Below are positions 61,095-64,000 of a stretch of 64,000 nt of DNA, one piece after another. Within the stretch, counting starts at the first letter, position 1. The number at the start of each line of letters is the position of its first letter. The DNA comes from Zopfochytrium polystomum. Taxonomy: Eukaryota > Chytridiomycota > Chytridiomycetes > Chytridiales > Chytridiaceae. Under the pieces are notes generated by a model. The model did no database searches and was not told the origin of the DNA. It saw only the letters and a list, made by a program, of their open reading frames with translations. Location: NCBI GenBank assembly GCA_025765615.1, contig JAIVFJ010000312.1, forward strand, positions 1 to 64,000. The letters run 5' to 3'. The translations under genes and the position numbers were made by a program.

Positions 61095-64000
61095 ATGCGG
61101 GATCACCTTCCCAACATCTCAATCGCTTCAGGTCAATCTCACTGAAAAACGTGCTTGTTTTGTAACGCCTCTCGGTATTCTTTTTTCGCAAAAGGGGATA
61201 GCGAAGCCCGTTCCCGTTGGCAGCGGTCCGTCCAACGCGGCGATCAGCAATGTCGACGGTTTGTTTTCCGCGTCGACGTTTGAGGGTCTTCGAAAAACCC
61301 TATCCACCGGTGATGACGATGGCAGCATAATCAAATCAGCCATGAAGGCAGAGTCGTCGGCTCCGCAGGAAGAAACGTTGGATCAAAAAGTGGAGGCGGT
61401 CGATGGGGGCAATTCATCGTCGATCGCTGTGCTGAGTCGAGCGACCCTCGTGCCCACCACGGAGACGCCCCCAACAACATCTTCTGCCACAGATCAATCA
61501 AGCTCATCGCGTAACAGCGGCGCCCTCCGCGATTCGCAGCGTGTCACTTCAATCAATGGATCAAGGCGCACTTCCATCCCCACCGGATCCGGCCACCGCG
61601 TCTCGATCGCCCAACTCCTCGCGACAAACACACCAGGGACAGCACCTGTTATCCACGTGTACCCCCGCAAGTCCATCGTCAGTGGGTCGAACCCGCAGCT
61701 CAACGAATCTCAGGATCGGCAGCCGGTGGAGGTGGTTCCGCGTCGTCGAACGATCGGCGGCCGACCCGAGCGTGGCGAGTCCGGAAAGGACAGTCGTCGC
61801 GAAACGATCGCGTCGCGAGGACCGAGTGTGAGAAGCAGAGGCTCCAAGCGCGTGTCGATCATCGATCCGGAAGACGCTGGTGGAAAGTCGCTTGTGGTAG
61901 GGGGTATGCATAAGAGTAAGAGCTCGTGGAGCGTCAAAGGACAAAAGGGTCTCCGATCTGGAATGATTCAGAGCCGCAGCATGGGTTGCATACGCGAGCC
62001 TTCCAGGGCTAAACACAGATCCAACGAGGAGGTGAAAGAAGAGGACAACGCGGAGTGGGATCTCGGTGACACCAAAGGTGAAAAGCAGGAAACTGTGCCC
62101 AGCTTGCGACAGAAAGAGTTGATCTATGAACAAAGACCTGGTGAATTACCGGGGGAACGGGAGTCTGAGGTCGGCGAGGAGCGAATATCCAAAATTGGCA
62201 GCCTACCTGAACCCAACTCGAGAGAGAATCAGGACTACTATGATTATCTCATGCTAGCTCAGAGGCATGCAAGCTCCAACTTCATCCACAAGATTGGCTC
62301 AAATGAGATCGTATATCCCAGTCAGGGCATCACAGTCAAAATCATTGGGCCGTTTCTGCTGGGCGACAAGATCGGCAGAGGAGCTTTCGGGAAAGTAAGG
62401 AAGGCTTATGCACTGAAACACTCCAACGGGTTGCTGTGAAGATTATCAACAAAAAAGGCTAAGGAAAGTTCCGAATGGAATAGAAAATGCGTTGAGGTAA
62501 GCCTGCCGAAAATCCATAAAGAACTGAAACAAAATTGAAGAGAGATAACCATGCTTCGGCGCCTCAAACACAAGAACGTCGTGACGCTCATCGATATCTA
62601 CTGCAAAGTAGAGGACGACGAAGGCAGCGTTGGCATTTTCAACTGGTTCTCCAATATAGAAGAGGATGCGATTCTGTGGACCTACGACGACGGAACTGAG
62701 GTTCAAAAGAAAGTCGTGATTCTCAAGTGGTACTTGGTCTTTGAGTACTGTCCTTGCTCACTGCAGACGCTACTTGAACAGTCAGAGGGGAAGAAGCTCC
62801 CGCCAGCCACCGCGCACAAGTAAGAAACGCGGGAGGCCCGTCCGTTGCGGTTACTGACAAGCTTTGAAAAGATTCTTTGTTCAATTGGTTGAAGGCCTCG
62901 AATACCTCCATTCGCAAAGCATCATTCGCACGTATTGTCGAGTGCTTGTTTATTTTGTTTGTTAACAAGATTTCAACTTTTGTGGACAGACCGCGACATA
63001 AAGCCTGGAAATATGCTCATCACAGCCGACGGGATGTTGAAAATTACGGACTTCGGTGTTGCTGAGGTGAGGAGAGGTATATCCCATTAATTAGCACCTT
63101 ACACTTTCGCCCGAAGCAATTCTCACCATACGAGCCGGGCGAAATTAAGTGTCAAGTTTTCTCAGGTACACATCAATTTCTTTCTCCAGAGGTGGCCGAC
63201 GGTTCGACGGAGTTCGACGGTGCGAAAGGTTCGTAAACCCATCTGTAAACCATAGACCTGAGGCATACTATCCAAACTAAGCTGATTTCAGTTGACATTT
63301 GGGCGGCGGGCGTCACTTTGTAGGTGTCAGGATAAGCGAATGCACTGCCGGCGGTGTTAACAATGAAACAGATACAATATGCTTACCGGACGCCTTCCGT
63401 TTGAGCTCCCGGACGACGGAAATCTCCTTGTGCTATACGAAAGAATAGCTTCGGCGTTATTCGATATGCCAGCAGATTTCAGCGAGGATTTGAAGGATCT
63501 GATGAAGGGTAACTAAAGACTGTCAGCTACTCTTGCATTGATGCAACTTTTCTGCAGGGATTCTCACAAAGGACCCCCATTCAACGAGCAAGCCTGGCAC
63601 AGATTCAAATGCACGCCTGGACGACAACCTTATTTGTCGAAAATCAAAGACCACATCCGCCAATCTTGTCGTACCCGATCATGGACGCAAAAGAGGCTGA
63701 AGGGGTTGAGGCAAATGACGGGAACGTTCCGCACGAGTCTTCGCCACCAAGGGACCCAACCTTCGAAGGAAGCTGTGACCAGATCATTCCATGCGAAACA
63801 ACAATGATTCCTTACATGGAGGAGCTTCACGCAGACGAGCTTCGTGCGGAGCTCGAATCGCGTGGGCGGTTTTCAGATATGTATGGCGAAGAAGACGGTG
63901 AGTAACTTTTTTTTTGCAATTACCATGCTTAACTCCAAGCAGAGTTGCCAGTCGACGGAAAAGCACCGACAAGGAGACGCTCATTTAAGAAGTTTTTCAA
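61095..64000 (+). CDS. LKB1/STK11-like Ser/Thr kinase, 3'-partial, frameshifted
   Basis: Upstream kinase of AMPK/SNF1-type enzymes. A probable first exon (61095-61131) joins 61195, then a long Ser/Arg-rich N terminus leads to the kinase domain near 62330. Motifs: [18 protein letters not shown] (P-loop), VAVKIINKK (Lys), [68 protein letters not shown] (DFG), [31 protein letters not shown] and [22 protein letters not shown] and [15 protein letters not shown] point to the LKB1 group rather than other CAMK-like kinases. Frame breaks occur at ~62397, in the A6 run at ~62450, near the catalytic loop junction (62933-62991) and in the C5 run at ~63573. The last exon (63943 on) is basic ([12 protein letters not shown]) and leaves the window open. 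Confidence 0.8.

Overview
The window looks like nuclear DNA of a filamentous or zoosporic fungus, most likely a chytrid (Chytridiomycota). This is inferred from gene content, not from a marker gene. Genes carry short GT-AG introns (about 40-115 nt) and are GC-rich. The window holds a Tad-like LINE with RNase H, WSC-like surface proteins, DPL1, LIS1/PAC1, COQ8 and LKB1 homologues, and a locally amplified family of tryptophan-rich ankyrin-like repeat proteins of a type I associate with chytrids. I see no rRNA, tRNA or CRISPR.

Layout. 0-15 kb: a decayed WW-repeat gene and a decayed FAD monooxygenase (both minus), then an unknown multi-exon gene, a sphingosine-1-phosphate lyase with one in-frame TAG, a RapZ-C-like protein, an intact WW-repeat gene plus a decayed one, and an intact FAD monooxygenase. 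The pairing of WW-repeat gene with monooxygenase in the same order at both ends suggests an old block duplication. 15-19 kb: a cytochrome P450 (one apparent 1-nt deletion) divergent from the monooxygenase, then an aldo/keto reductase. 19.6-25.4 kb: a 5.85-kb DNA transposon with 15-bp perfect terminal inverted repeats, a perfect 9-bp target duplication and one gene for a ~1,520-residue transposase-like protein. 25-35 kb: an unknown two-exon gene, a WW-repeat relic, two paralogous MFS drug/H+ antiporters flanking a SRPBCC-like protein and a glutathione peroxidase. 35-42 kb: a WW-repeat gene, a tandem pair of WSC-like membrane receptors, and a WW-repeat gene broken by one TAG. 43-45 kb: two converging pseudogenes (CocE-like hydrolase, aryl-alcohol-dehydrogenase-like reductase). 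45-53 kb: two head-to-head WW-repeat genes, COQ8/ABC1 and LIS1. 53.6-61 kb: a full-length Tad-like LINE with an 18-bp target duplication. 61-64 kb: an LKB1/STK11-like kinase running off the right edge.

Themes. Eight copies (four intact) of a family that joins an F-box-like N terminus to about 30-residue WW-containing repeats make this a small birth-and-death cluster, and it is the best candidate for an undescribed protein system here. Several conserved genes carry single-base frameshifts, often next to homopolymers, or lone TAG codons. These may be real decay or residual assembly error, and I flag them one by one. The two transposons are well delimited by their repeats and target duplications.
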